Assembly (NCBI RefSeq): GCF_007828835.1
Contig: NZ_VIVL01000001.1
Coordinates: forward strand, 62,001-126,000
Length of the DNA: 64,000 nucleotides
Source: Variovorax beijingensis
GTDB taxonomy: Bacteria > Pseudomonadota > Gammaproteobacteria > Burkholderiales > Burkholderiaceae_C
Direction: 5' to 3'
Numbering within the stretch: position 1 is the first letter of the stretch; the number at the start of each line of letters is the position of its first letter. A program made the translations under genes and the position numbers. The notes under the pieces are model-generated. The model saw only the letters and a list, made by a program, of their open reading frames with translations, ran no database searches and had not been told where the DNA came from. Below are positions 39,379 to 47,466 of this stretch, in pieces.

Positions 39379-40313
39379 AGGACACGGACTTCCAGCCGGT
39401 GCTCGACGACATTGTCGCCACCCTGCGGCCGCTGCTGGGCACCGCCGGCACGGTGGCCAGCTACATCCCGGCGCTGGCCTGCATCGATGCGCGCCAGCTC
39501 GGCATTGCGCTGCGCACCTGCGACGGCACCGAGGCCTTCGCGGGCGATGCCGAAACGCCGTTCTCGATCCAGAGCGTGTCCAAGCTCTTCACGCTGACGC
39601 TGGCCATGCAGCGCATGGGCGACGCACTGTGGGAGCGCATCGGCCGCGAGCCTTCGGGCAATCCCTTCAACTCGCTGGTGCAGCTGGAGAACGAGCAGGG
39701 CAAGCCGCGCAATCCGTTCATCAATGCGGGCGCCATCGCCGTGGCCGACCGCCTCGTGAGCCAGGCGCTGCAGGCCAGCGGCAGCGCCAAGGCCGACATC
39801 CTGGCGCTGATGGGCAGCCTCTGCGGCGAGCCGATCTCGTTCGACGACGAGGTGGCACGCTCCGAGGCCGCGACCGGCTTTCGCAACATCGCGCTCGCCA
39901 ACTTCATGAAGAGCTTCGGCAAGATCGACAACGACGTGGCCGTGGTGCTCGACACCTACTTTCATCAGTGCGCGCTGCGCATGAGCTGCCGCCAGCTGGC
40001 GCGCGCGGCGGCCTTCCTGTGCCGCGACGGCGCGCATCCGATCGACGGCCGGGCCGAGGTGACCGGCGAGCGGCAGACGCGGCGCATCAATGCGCTGATG
40101 CTCACCTGCGGCACCTACGACGCCGCGGGCGACGTGGCGTTCTCCATCGGCCTGCCGTGCAAGAGCGGCGTGGGCGGCGGCATCGTGGCCGTGGTGCCCG
40201 ACCGGCTCACGCTGTGCGTGTGGTCGCCCGCGCTGGACGCCACGGGCAACTCGTTGCTGGGAATGAAGGCGCTGGAACTCTTCGTCGCGCGGACCGGGCT
40301 GTCGGTCTTCTGA
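39375..40313 (+). CDS. glsA: Glutaminase A
   Basis: A 312-residue glutaminase of the serine beta-lactamase fold that hydrolyses L-glutamine to glutamate and ammonia. The catalytic serine is in FSIQSVSKLFTLTLA (SxxK). Other conserved blocks are PFNSLVQLENEQGKPRNPFINAG split across the family core and MLTCGTYDAAGDVAFSIGLP. Length and sequence match the GlsA family. It is co-transcribed with the upstream transporter. Confidence 0.95.
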   Translation: MKDTDFQPVLDDIVATLRPLLGTAGTVASYIPALACIDARQLGIALRTCDGTEAFAGDAETPFSIQSVSKLFTLTLAMQRMGDALWERIGREPSGNPFNSLVQLENEQGKPRNPFINAGAIAVADRLVSQALQASGSAKADILALMGSLCGEPISFDDEVARSEAATGFRNIALANFMKSFGKIDNDVAVVLDTYFHQCALRMSCRQLARAAAFLCRDGAHPIDGRAEVTGERQTRRINALMLTCGTYDAAGDVAFSIGLPCKSGVGGGIVAVVPDRLTLCVWSPALDATGNSLLGMKALELFVARTGLSVF

Positions 40314-40344
40314 GCGGCTGGTTGCTCGCGCCTCTGCCGCATCT

Positions 40345-41337
40345 TCAGGCGGGCACTGCCACCGGTGGCGTGCGCAGGCACGCCATGCCTTCGAGCGAAG
40401 CCTCGACTGCTTCGTCGAGCGGCGTGTGCGGCTCGCGGCCGAGAAACGCGACCAGCCGCGCATTGTCCATCCGCACCGGCGTCTCCCACAGGTAGCGCAT
40501 TTCGCGCATCTCGCGAAAGGTCGCGAAGAACGGCGAAGCCAGGGTCAGCAGCCACCACGGAAAGGCCGCCACGCGCGGTTCGACACCCGTGCGGCGCGCC
40601 ACCACGCGGCGGATGGCGCCGCTCATACGCGTGCCGTCCGCATCCCAGTGGCCAGCCATGTGAAAGCTCGCGAAGGCCTCCAGCCTGTCGCGGCGCTCCA
40701 GCAGTTCGACCATGGTGCGCGCCACGTCCGGCAGGTAGGACCACTGGTGGCCGATGCCGCTCCTGCCTGGGTAGCTCACCGTGCCGACCGGCTTTCCCGC
40801 CTTGACCAGCCCCTGCGAGAACCAGTTGTTGCCGGCCTTCGGGCCGAAGAAGTCGCCGGCGCGCACGATCAGCACGCGGGCGCCGCGGCGGCTGGCGGCT
40901 TCGAGCCGCTTTTCCATCTCCACGCGGATCGCGCCCTTGCGCGTCGCGGGGCGCTGCGGCGAATCTTCGGCGAGCAGGGCAAACGCATCCGGCCCGTAGT
41001 TGTAGACCGTGCCGGGCAGCACGATGGTGGCACCTTCGGCCGTGGCGGCCGCAATGGTGTTGTCGAGCATCGGCAGCACCAGCTGCGGCCAGCGGCGGTA
41101 GCCGGGGGGATTGACCGCATGCACGATGACCGAGCAGCCCTTCGCGGCCTCGGCCACGGCATGGCGGTCCATCGCATCGCCGGAGATCCAGGTGATGCCG
41201 TCCTTCTGCGCCGCTGTATCCGCCGCGCCGCGCTTCAGTGCGCGCACCTGCCACCCCGCGTCGCGCAGTTGCCGCGCCACCTCGCTGCCGATGCCGCCTG
41301 TGGCACCAAGAACCAGAACCGTGTTGCTGCGGGCCAT
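40345..41337 (-). CDS. NAD(P)-binding epimerase-like protein
   Basis: A 330-residue extended short-chain dehydrogenase-like protein. The Rossmann motif is VLVLGATGGIGSEVARQL. A later catalytic-like segment is GTVYNYGP, where the tyrosine lacks the usual lysine three residues on, so the classical YxxxK is not plain. It resembles NmrA/epimerase proteins that bind nucleotide cofactors. The ATG at 41337 is preferred, since the extension to 41427 runs into the promoter shared with a divergent LysR, which probably regulates it. Confidence 0.85.
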   Translation of the reverse strand: MARSNTVLVLGATGGIGSEVARQLRDAGWQVRALKRGAADTAAQKDGITWISGDAMDRHAVAEAAKGCSVIVHAVNPPGYRRWPQLVLPMLDNTIAAATAEGATIVLPGTVYNYGPDAFALLAEDSPQRPATRKGAIRVEMEKRLEAASRRGARVLIVRAGDFFGPKAGNNWFSQGLVKAGKPVGTVSYPGRSGIGHQWSYLPDVARTMVELLERRDRLEAFASFHMAGHWDADGTRMSGAIRRVVARRTGVEPRVAAFPWWLLTLASPFFATFREMREMRYLWETPVRMDNARLVAFLGREPHTPLDEAVEASLEGMACLRTPPVAVPA

Positions 41338-41386
41338 GAAAACGCTCCGGAAGAGTTGTCGATGGATGGATTCTGGAGCGCAGGCC

Positions 41387-41399
41387 ATTCCATTGGAAT
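41387..41399. promoter_or_regulatory. Inverted repeat between epimerase-like and LysR genes
   Basis: ATTCCATTGGAAT, a perfect 5+3+5 dyad, lies 35 bases before the LysR ATG in a divergent promoter. It is a candidate LysR-binding half of the autoregulatory region. Confidence 0.45.
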
Positions 41400-41433
41400 T
41401 GCCGAACATGAGCCAGCAGCTATACATTTATGC

Positions 41434-42369
41434 ATGACCTCGAACATTGGCTGGGAACTCTATCGCTCCTTTCTCGCCGTGCTGCGGGAGGGCTCGCTCT
41501 CCGGTGCGGCGCGCGCGCTCGGCATCACCCAACCGACGGCCGGACGCCATGTCGCGGCGCTGGAAAAAGCCCTGGACGTGGTGCTCTTCACGCGCTCGCA
41601 GGTCGGCTTGATGCCGACCGAAATTGCCCTGGCGCTGCGGGGCCATGCCGAGGCGATGGAGAGCACCGCCGCTTCTCTGGCGCGCGCCGCCACCAGCCAG
41701 GGCGAGGGCGCGCGCGGCGTGGTGCGGGTGTCCGCCAGCGAAGTGATCGGCGTCGAGGTGCTGCCGCCCATCGTCGCGCGGCTGCTCGAGCAACACCCGG
41801 CCCTGAAGATTGAACTGGTGTCGACCAACCGCGTCCAGGACCTGCTGCGACGCGAGGCCGACATTGCCGTGCGCATGGTCCGCCCGAAGCAGGAGCAGCT
41901 GGTGGCGCGCCGCATCGGTCAGATCGAGCTCGGCTTCCACGCGCACAAGGACTACCTGGCCCGTCATGGAACACCGCGCAGGCTCGAAGAACTGGCGGCG
42001 CATTCGGTCATCGGCTACGACCAGCCTTCGGCCTTCGTGCGCAATGCGGGCAAGTCGCTGAAGGGCTTCAGCCGCGATGCCTTCTCGCTGCGCACCGACA
42101 GCGACCTGGCGCAGCTCGCGCTGATCCGCGCCGGTGCGGGCATCGGCATCTGCCAGGCCGGGCTCGCCCTGCGCAACGCGGCGCTGGTGCGCCTGATGCG
42201 GCGCACGTTTTCCCTGAAGCTCGAGACCTGGGTCACGATGCACGAGGATCTTCGCAGCAGTCCGCGCTGCCGCGCCGCCTTCGATGCATTGGTCGATGGC
42301 CTGCAGCATTACATCGGCACGCAGGCGCAGGCGAAAATGGGCCGCGCACGAACACAAGCACCCGAATGA
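41434..42369 (+). CDS. LysR family transcriptional regulator
   Basis: A 311-residue LysR regulator with the helix-turn-helix at about residues 6-65 (YRSFLAVLREGSLSGAARAL, then TQPTAGRHVAALEKALDVVL). Its effector domain begins with VRVSASEVIGVEVLPPI. It is divergent from the epimerase-like gene at 41337. The 3' end overlaps the next gene by 4 bases (ATGA). Longer in-frame starts would cross the divergent gene and are rejected. Confidence 0.92.
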   Translation: MTSNIGWELYRSFLAVLREGSLSGAARALGITQPTAGRHVAALEKALDVVLFTRSQVGLMPTEIALALRGHAEAMESTAASLARAATSQGEGARGVVRVSASEVIGVEVLPPIVARLLEQHPALKIELVSTNRVQDLLRREADIAVRMVRPKQEQLVARRIGQIELGFHAHKDYLARHGTPRRLEELAAHSVIGYDQPSAFVRNAGKSLKGFSRDAFSLRTDSDLAQLALIRAGAGIGICQAGLALRNAALVRLMRRTFSLKLETWVTMHEDLRSSPRCRAAFDALVDGLQHYIGTQAQAKMGRARTQAPE

Positions 42370-42866
42370 CCGAAGCCACAGACTCCACCGACTCCGACAC
42401 CCTCCCCCTGCAGGAACCCCGCCTCTGGCGCGACGGCCAATGGACCGCCCGCGTCATCAAGAACGAGGAAGACGACGGCTGGGCCGTCGAGATGACCCGC
42501 CACGGCGACCCCGAACCGGCGCTGGTCGGCCCCTGGACCATGGGCCGCGACAAGAAGAACCCGAAGCCGCTCGACGGGCCTGCGTTTTCCACGCTGGTGA
42601 AGACCGCCGCCGAAGTGATCCGCCGCCACGAGCAGCAATTGCACGCCACGCTCAACAAGAGCGTGACGGTCACGGCGCGCGACGGCCGGCGCATTCGCGT
42701 GTCGCTCGCCATCGTGCCCGACGAGGACAACCCCTCGGCCATGCTGAGCGCACATGACGACGAAGACGACAGCGAGCTCGCGAGCGTCAACGTCTCACCT
42801 GCCTTCAAGCTCACGTCCGGCAGCGCCGCCGGCTGGATCGAAGCCGACTTCGCCCGCCCGCGCTAA
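42366..42866 (+). CDS. Conserved hypothetical protein
   Basis: A 166-residue acidic, soluble protein starting MTEATDSTDSDTLPLQEPRL. It has no signal peptide or membrane span. The middle (DGWAVEMTRHGDPEPALVGP, then WTMGRDKKNPKPLDGPAF) and the end (GSAAGWIEADFARPR) look like a compact beta-rich domain. I do not recognise a named family. It overlaps the LysR stop by 4 bases and is the last gene before the amide operon leader. Confidence 0.8.
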   Translation: MTEATDSTDSDTLPLQEPRLWRDGQWTARVIKNEEDDGWAVEMTRHGDPEPALVGPWTMGRDKKNPKPLDGPAFSTLVKTAAEVIRRHEQQLHATLNKSVTVTARDGRRIRVSLAIVPDEDNPSAMLSAHDDEDDSELASVNVSPAFKLTSGSAAGWIEADFARPR

Positions 42867-42899
42867 CCAGCAGCGCCGCGCCGGTGTGCGCGCGAATAC

Positions 42900-42940
42900 C
42901 ATACGTTCTGCGTATCCGCCAATCAGCGAAAGAACGTATG
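42900..42940. promoter_or_regulatory. Long-spaced inverted repeat upstream of the amide operon leader
   Basis: CATACGTTCT (42900-42909) and its exact reverse complement AGAACGTATG (42931-42940) are separated by 21 bases. A smaller dyad ATACGTTCTGCGTAT lies inside the left part. It is about 75 bases before the leader hairpins, where the amiE promoter should be. It may be an operator pair or the start of the leader RNA. I see no clear -35/-10 pair. Confidence 0.5.
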
Positions 42941-43013
42941 TTCACGCAGGGGTGAGTTGAGAAGAATCCGCCCCAACGAGCAATCGTTATCAGTCCTTCA
43001 TTCATACGACGCC

Positions 43014-43056
43014 CGCTGCCAGTGCTGCCAGCGAGGTGTCGGGCAATAAAGCCCGA
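43014..43056 (+). ncRNA. Candidate ANTAR-target leader RNA (two hexaloop hairpins)
   Basis: Hairpin 1: stem CGCTGCC / GCCAGCG (one C-C mismatch) with the 6-base loop AGTGCT (43021-43026). Hairpin 2: stem TCGGGC / GCCCGA with the 6-base loop AATAAA (43045-43050). They are five bases apart. ANTAR proteins such as AmiR bind paired hexaloop hairpins with A at loop position 1 and G at position 4. Loop 1 has both, while loop 2 has A1 but A instead of G at 4. The 3' arm of hairpin 2 is also the 5' arm of the terminator that follows, so AmiR binding would prevent termination. It lies 154 bases before amiE, and amiR is in the same operon. Confidence 0.7.
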
Positions 43057-43086
43057 ACCGGTTTCAACACCGGTTCGGGCTTTTTT
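43048..43086 (+). terminator. Leader terminator upstream of amiE
   Basis: A 14-base-pair stem (AAAGCCCGAACCGG / CCGGTTCGGGCTTT) with an 8-base loop, followed by a U-rich tract (TTTTTTGTTTTTT). It lies after the promoter-side sequence and 124 bases before amiE. There is no gene end directly before it: the preceding stop codon is 182 bases upstream. An attenuation role is therefore more likely than simple termination. The rest of the 42,867-43,209 gap after it holds only the amiE ribosome-binding site (AGGAGCAGCGTC). Confidence 0.92.
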
Positions 43087-43209
43087 GTTTTTTCGGTCGC
43101 AACGAAGCCTTTTCGAAACGGATGCGCGCCATCCGGGGGCGGAGCTTTGACCGCCCGAGTGAGGAAATTTTCTTCTTTCCCTTCAACCACCCCTAGCAGG
43201 AGCAGCGTC

Positions 43210-44247
43210 ATGAGACATGGTGATATTTCGAGCAGCAACGATTGCGTCGGCGTCGCGGTCGTCAACTACAAGATGCCCCGCCTGCACACCAAGGCCGAGG
43301 TGCTCGACAACGCACGCAAGATCGGCGAGATGCTGGTCGGCATGAAGAAGGGCCTGCCGGGCATGGACCTGGTGATCTTTCCCGAGTACTCCACGCACGG
43401 GATCATGTACGACGCGAAGGAGATGTACGACACCGCCGCCACCGTGCCCGGCGAAGAGACTGCAATCTTCGCGGACGCCTGCCGCCGCGCCAACGTGTGG
43501 GGCGTGTTCTCGCTGACCGGCGAGCGCCATGAAGAGCACCCGAACAAGGCGCCCTACAACACGCTGATCCTCATGAACAACCAGGGCGAGATCGTCCAGA
43601 AGTACCGCAAGATCATGCCGTGGGTGCCCATCGAGGGCTGGTACCCGGGCGACTGCACCTACGTGAGCGAAGGCCCCAAGGGCATGAAGATGAGCCTGAT
43701 CATCTGCGACGACGGCAACTACCCCGAAATCTGGCGCGACTGCGCGATGCGCGGCGCCGAACTCATCATCCGCTGCCAGGGCTACATGTACCCGGCCAAG
43801 GAGCAGCAGATCCTGGTGTCGAAGGCCATGGCCTTCATGAACAATACCTACGTGGCGGTGGCCAACGCGGCCGGCTTCGACGGCGTGTACTCGTACTTCG
43901 GCCACTCGGCACTCATCGGCTTCGACGGCCGCACGCTCGGCGAATGCGGCGAGGAGGAAATGGGCATCAACTATGCCGAGCTGTCGATGAGCCTGATCCG
44001 CGACGCGCGCAAGAACGGCCAGTCGCAGAACCACCTCTTCAAGCTCGTGCACCGCGGCTACACCGGCACCATCAATTCGGGCGACGGCGACAAGGGCGTG
44101 GCGGCCTGCCCCTACAACTTCTACACGCAGTGGATCAACGACCCTGAGGGCACCAGAGAAATGGTGGAGTCGTTCACGCGCAGCACGGTCGGCACGCCTG
44201 AATGCCCGATCGACGGCATTCCAAACGAGCCGGCCAAGCATCGCTGA
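43210..44247 (+). CDS. amiE: Aliphatic amidase AmiE
   Basis: A 345-residue nitrilase-superfamily amidase that hydrolyses short aliphatic amides such as acetamide and propionamide to the acid and ammonia. The catalytic triad falls at the family's exact positions: E59 (IFPEYST), K134 (YRKIMPW) and C166 (ICDDGNYPE). Length equals the Pseudomonas enzyme. AGGAG lies about 11 bases before the ATG at 43210. The in-frame extension to 43036 lies inside the leader and terminator and is rejected. It is the first gene of an operon that ends in amiC-amiR. Confidence 0.97.
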   Translation: MRHGDISSSNDCVGVAVVNYKMPRLHTKAEVLDNARKIGEMLVGMKKGLPGMDLVIFPEYSTHGIMYDAKEMYDTAATVPGEETAIFADACRRANVWGVFSLTGERHEEHPNKAPYNTLILMNNQGEIVQKYRKIMPWVPIEGWYPGDCTYVSEGPKGMKMSLIICDDGNYPEIWRDCAMRGAELIIRCQGYMYPAKEQQILVSKAMAFMNNTYVAVANAAGFDGVYSYFGHSALIGFDGRTLGECGEEEMGINYAELSMSLIRDARKNGQSQNHLFKLVHRGYTGTINSGDGDKGVAACPYNFYTQWINDPEGTREMVESFTRSTVGTPECPIDGIPNEPAKHR

Positions 44248-44290
44248 CAGGGCGACCGGCCCTTCCACGCTCAACCACAAAAGGTACGCC

Positions 44291-45604
44291 ATGACACAGA
44301 CGCATCTCGACGACAAGGTACTCGGCGACGAGTACGAGCACGACCCGGTTCCGCTCTCGAAGCGGCGCAGCACCTTCTCGGTCTCGATGGTGTGGCTCGG
44401 GTTCCCGATGATCATCACGGGGGCCATGACCGGCTCCATCCTGGTGGCGGGCATGGGCTTCCAGTCCGCGCTGCTCGCGATGATCGTGGGCAACCTGCTG
44501 ATGTTCGCGTACGTGGGGTCGCTCGGTGCACTGGGCACGGCGCGCGGCCACAACTTCGCGCTGCTGGCCAGCGCCAGCTTCGGCAGGAAGGGCTACGTGT
44601 TCGCCTCGGGCCTGCTGTCGACCTTGCTGCTGGGCTGGTACGCGGTGCAGACCGGCATCACGGGCAACCTGATGCACACGGCCTTCAAGTTCGACTACCT
44701 GACGATGACGATTGCGGCAGGCGTGCTGTACCTGGGGATCACCTTCGTCGGCATTCGCGGGCTGCACTGGATTGGCATGGTGTCGGTGCCGCTGTTCGTG
44801 GTGCTGGGCGGCTGGGTCGCGTTGCATTCGGCCGGCGCAGCGGGGTGGGACAAGGTGCTGTCGTACGCCGGCACGCAGCCCGCGCTGCCGATGTCCTTCG
44901 GCATCGGTCTGACCATCGTGGTGGCGCTGTTCATCGACGCGGGCACTGTCACCGCCGACTTCAACCGCTGGGCCGTCGACCGCAAGAGTTCGCTGATCGC
45001 CACGGCCTGCGCCTTTCCCGTGGCCAACCTGGTCGCCATGCTGGCCGGAGGCATCATGACCGCCGCCCTGGCGCTGCCGCAACCGCAGCCCTTCGGACTG
45101 GACAACATGTTCGGCTACCTGCTCGCGCAGAACGCGCCGTGGCTGGCCGTGGTGGCCTTCGTGTTCCTGCTGTGCAACCTGGGCTCGGTGTGCGCGCACT
45201 GCCTCTACAACTCGGCCGTGGGCTGGTCGCGCATCGGCAACGGGCGCATGCGCGTGTTCGCCGTGGCGCTCGCCGCGGTGGGCATCGCGGTTGCCGCAGC
45301 CAACGTGTGGGCGCTGTTCATTCCGTGGCTGTCACTGCTGGGCATCCTGGTGCCGCCCATCGGCGCCATCCTGATCGCCGACCTGTACTTCGTGCGGCCC
45401 GGCGCCGCCATCGGTGCCGACTGGCGCCCGCGCGCCTTCATCGCCTGGGGCGTGGGCTCGCTGGTGGCCTATGCCACCGAGACGATGGCGCCGCAGCTGT
45501 CGACGGCCGTGGCGGCCTTCATTGCGGCGGGCGTCTGCTACTTCGTGCTCCACATCGGCAGCGCCGCGCCGGTGGCAGCGGCCGCGCCGTCCATCAAGAA
45601 CTGA
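44291..45604 (+). CDS. NCS1-type purine/cytosine permease-like transporter
   Basis: A 437-residue inner-membrane symporter of the nucleobase:cation (NCS1/CodB-like) family with about 12 hydrophobic segments. Conserved parts are SVSMVWLGFPMIITGAMTGS near the N-terminus, GWYAVQTGITGNLM and FIDAGTVTADFNRWA. Members carry cytosine, purines, hydantoins or similar small N-compounds. In Pseudomonas the amide operon uses AmiS, an unrelated channel. Here this protein probably brings in the amide or a heterocyclic precursor. It lies 43 bases after amiE. Confidence 0.9.
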   Translation: MTQTHLDDKVLGDEYEHDPVPLSKRRSTFSVSMVWLGFPMIITGAMTGSILVAGMGFQSALLAMIVGNLLMFAYVGSLGALGTARGHNFALLASASFGRKGYVFASGLLSTLLLGWYAVQTGITGNLMHTAFKFDYLTMTIAAGVLYLGITFVGIRGLHWIGMVSVPLFVVLGGWVALHSAGAAGWDKVLSYAGTQPALPMSFGIGLTIVVALFIDAGTVTADFNRWAVDRKSSLIATACAFPVANLVAMLAGGIMTAALALPQPQPFGLDNMFGYLLAQNAPWLAVVAFVFLLCNLGSVCAHCLYNSAVGWSRIGNGRMRVFAVALAAVGIAVAAANVWALFIPWLSLLGILVPPIGAILIADLYFVRPGAAIGADWRPRAFIAWGVGSLVAYATETMAPQLSTAVAAFIAAGVCYFVLHIGSAAPVAAAAPSIKN

Positions 45605-45631
45605 ACCCCTCTTCCGAAAGCGACAACGACC

Positions 45632-46642
45632 ATGGACTACGAAATCTTCGACCTCGGCGATGTGCCCCTGCAACGCGGCGCGACGCTGCGCAATGCCAGG
45701 CTCGCCTACAAGACCTACGGCAAGCTCGATGCCGACAAGAGCAACGTGATCGTCTACCCGACCTGGTACTCGGGCCAGCACCGCGACAACGAATGGCTGA
45801 TCGGCCCGGGCATGGCGCTGGACCCCGAGAAGTACTTCATCATCGTGCCGAACATGCTGGGCAACGGCCTTTCTTCGTCGCCCAGCAACACGCCCGAGCC
45901 GTACAACCTGTCGCGCTTTCCGGACATCACGCTCTATGACAACGTCCGGCTGCAGCACCGCCTGGTCACGGAGAAGTTCGGCATCGAACGCATCGCGCTC
46001 GTCACAGGCTGGTCGATGGGCGCGCAGCAGACCAACCAGTGGGGCTGCCTGTACCCCGACATGGTGCAGCGCATCGCCCCGTTCTGCGGCTCGGCGAAGA
46101 CGGCGCCGCACAACATCGTGTTTCTCGAGGGCGTGAAGGCGGCGCTCACGGCCGACGCGGCGTGGAACGGCGGCTGGTACAGCACGCCGCCGAGCAAGGG
46201 CTTGCGGGCAGTGGGGCGCGTGTACGCAGGCTGGGGCCTGTCGCAGCCTTTCTACATGCAGGAACTCTGGCGCGAGCTGGGTTTCAGCTCGCTCGAAGAT
46301 TTCCTGGTCGGCTTCTGGGAAGGCTTCTTTTTGCAGAAGGACGCCAACAATCTGCTCGCGATGCTGTGGTCCTGGCAGCACGGCGACATCAGCGACAACC
46401 CGGTGTTCAAGGGCGACTTCAAGAAGGCGCTGGGCGCCATCAAGGCGCGCGCCATCGTGATGCCGGCCGAGCGGGACCTGTACTTTCCCGTGGCCGACAA
46501 CGAGTGGGAGGTGTCGCACATGCCGAACGCCGAGTGCCGCCCGATCCCGGGCGTGTGGGGCCATTTCGCAGGCGGCGGCAGCAGCCCCGTCGACACCCGC
46601 TTCATCGACGCCGCCCTCAGGGAACTGCTCGCCACGCCATGA
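45632..46642 (+). CDS. Alpha/beta hydrolase (homoserine O-acetyltransferase-like fold)
   Basis: A 336-residue alpha/beta-hydrolase related to the MetX-type acyltransferase fold. The nucleophile elbow is TGWSMGAQQ with S128. The likely acid is in MPAERDLYFP and the histidine in VWGHFAGGG, so the triad is complete. Unlike MetX it lacks the extended lid pattern I would expect for homoserine acetylation, and hydrolysis of an amide, ester or nitrile-derived compound is more plausible in this operon. It overlaps the following AAA gene by 4 bases. The substrate is unknown. Confidence 0.85.
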   Translation: MDYEIFDLGDVPLQRGATLRNARLAYKTYGKLDADKSNVIVYPTWYSGQHRDNEWLIGPGMALDPEKYFIIVPNMLGNGLSSSPSNTPEPYNLSRFPDITLYDNVRLQHRLVTEKFGIERIALVTGWSMGAQQTNQWGCLYPDMVQRIAPFCGSAKTAPHNIVFLEGVKAALTADAAWNGGWYSTPPSKGLRAVGRVYAGWGLSQPFYMQELWRELGFSSLEDFLVGFWEGFFLQKDANNLLAMLWSWQHGDISDNPVFKGDFKKALGAIKARAIVMPAERDLYFPVADNEWEVSHMPNAECRPIPGVWGHFAGGGSSPVDTRFIDAALRELLATP

Positions 46643-47466
46643 ACGCCGCCCTGCCCCGTTCCACCGATCCGCTCGGCAGCTACCGCATCGAGACCGAGCC
46701 CTTCTATCGGCCCGCGGGCAACGAAGTGGCACTCTATGAACAGGCCTACCGCCACCGCATGCCGTTGATCCTCAAGGGACCGACCGGCTGCGGAAAGACC
46801 CGCTTCGTGGAGCACATGGCGTGGTCGCTCGGGCGGCCGCTGGTCACGCTGGCCTGCAACGAGGACATGACGGCTTCCGACCTCGTGGGGCGCTACCTGC
46901 TCGACGCAAGCGGCACGGCCTGGCATGACGGCCCGCTGACGCTGGCGGTGCGCCATGGCGGCATCTGCTACCTCGACGAGGTGGTGGAAGCGCGGCAGGA
47001 CACCACCGTGGTGATCCATCCGCTGACCGACGCGCGCCGCATCCTTCCGCTCGACAAGAAGGGCGAGCTGGTGCGCGCGCACCCCGACTTCCAGCTCGTG
47101 GTGTCGTACAACCCCGGCTACCAAAGCAGCGCGAAGGATATGAAGCCTTCGACACGGCAGCGTTTCGCGGCGCTGGAGTTCGACTACCCCGAAAGCGGCC
47201 TCGAAGCGGAAATCGTCGCGCACGAGGCCGCGGTCGGGCTCGACCTGGCCGCGAAGCTGGTGGCCATTGCGCGCTGCTCGCGCGAGCTCAAGCACCGCGG
47301 GCTCGACGAGGGCGTGTCGACGCGCATGCTGATCTACGCGGGCGTGCTGATCCGCGACGGCGTGCCGCCGCGCGACAGCTGCGAGATGACCATGACGCGT
47401 GCCCTCACCGACGACCCCGACATGGCGAGTGCGCTGCAGGGCTTCGTCGCTGCCCAGTTCGGATGA
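46639..47466 (+). CDS. NorQ/CbbQ-like MoxR-family AAA ATPase
   Basis: A 275-residue AAA protein of the CbbQ/NirQ/NorQ class. It has Walker A GPTGCGKT (47-54), ACNEDMTASDLVGRYLLD, Walker B GICYLDEVVEAR and STRQRFAALEFDYP. Family members act with a partner VWA protein as an activation or insertion chaperone (for Rubisco, nitric oxide reductase and others). The partner here is the next gene, with a 4-base overlap. In the Pseudomonas amide operon the equivalent position is held by AmiB, a ClpB-like ATPase. Confidence 0.92.
   Translation: MNAALPRSTDPLGSYRIETEPFYRPAGNEVALYEQAYRHRMPLILKGPTGCGKTRFVEHMAWSLGRPLVTLACNEDMTASDLVGRYLLDASGTAWHDGPLTLAVRHGGICYLDEVVEARQDTTVVIHPLTDARRILPLDKKGELVRAHPDFQLVVSYNPGYQSSAKDMKPSTRQRFAALEFDYPESGLEAEIVAHEAAVGLDLAAKLVAIARCSRELKHRGLDEGVSTRMLIYAGVLIRDGVPPRDSCEMTMTRALTDDPDMASALQGFVAAQFG

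Noticed and set aside
42975..42988. AACG-AGCAAT-CGTT considered as the first ANTAR hairpin
   Set aside because: The stem is only four pairs, loop position 4 is A, and the distance to the next hairpin is long. The pair at 43,014-43,056 fits much better.
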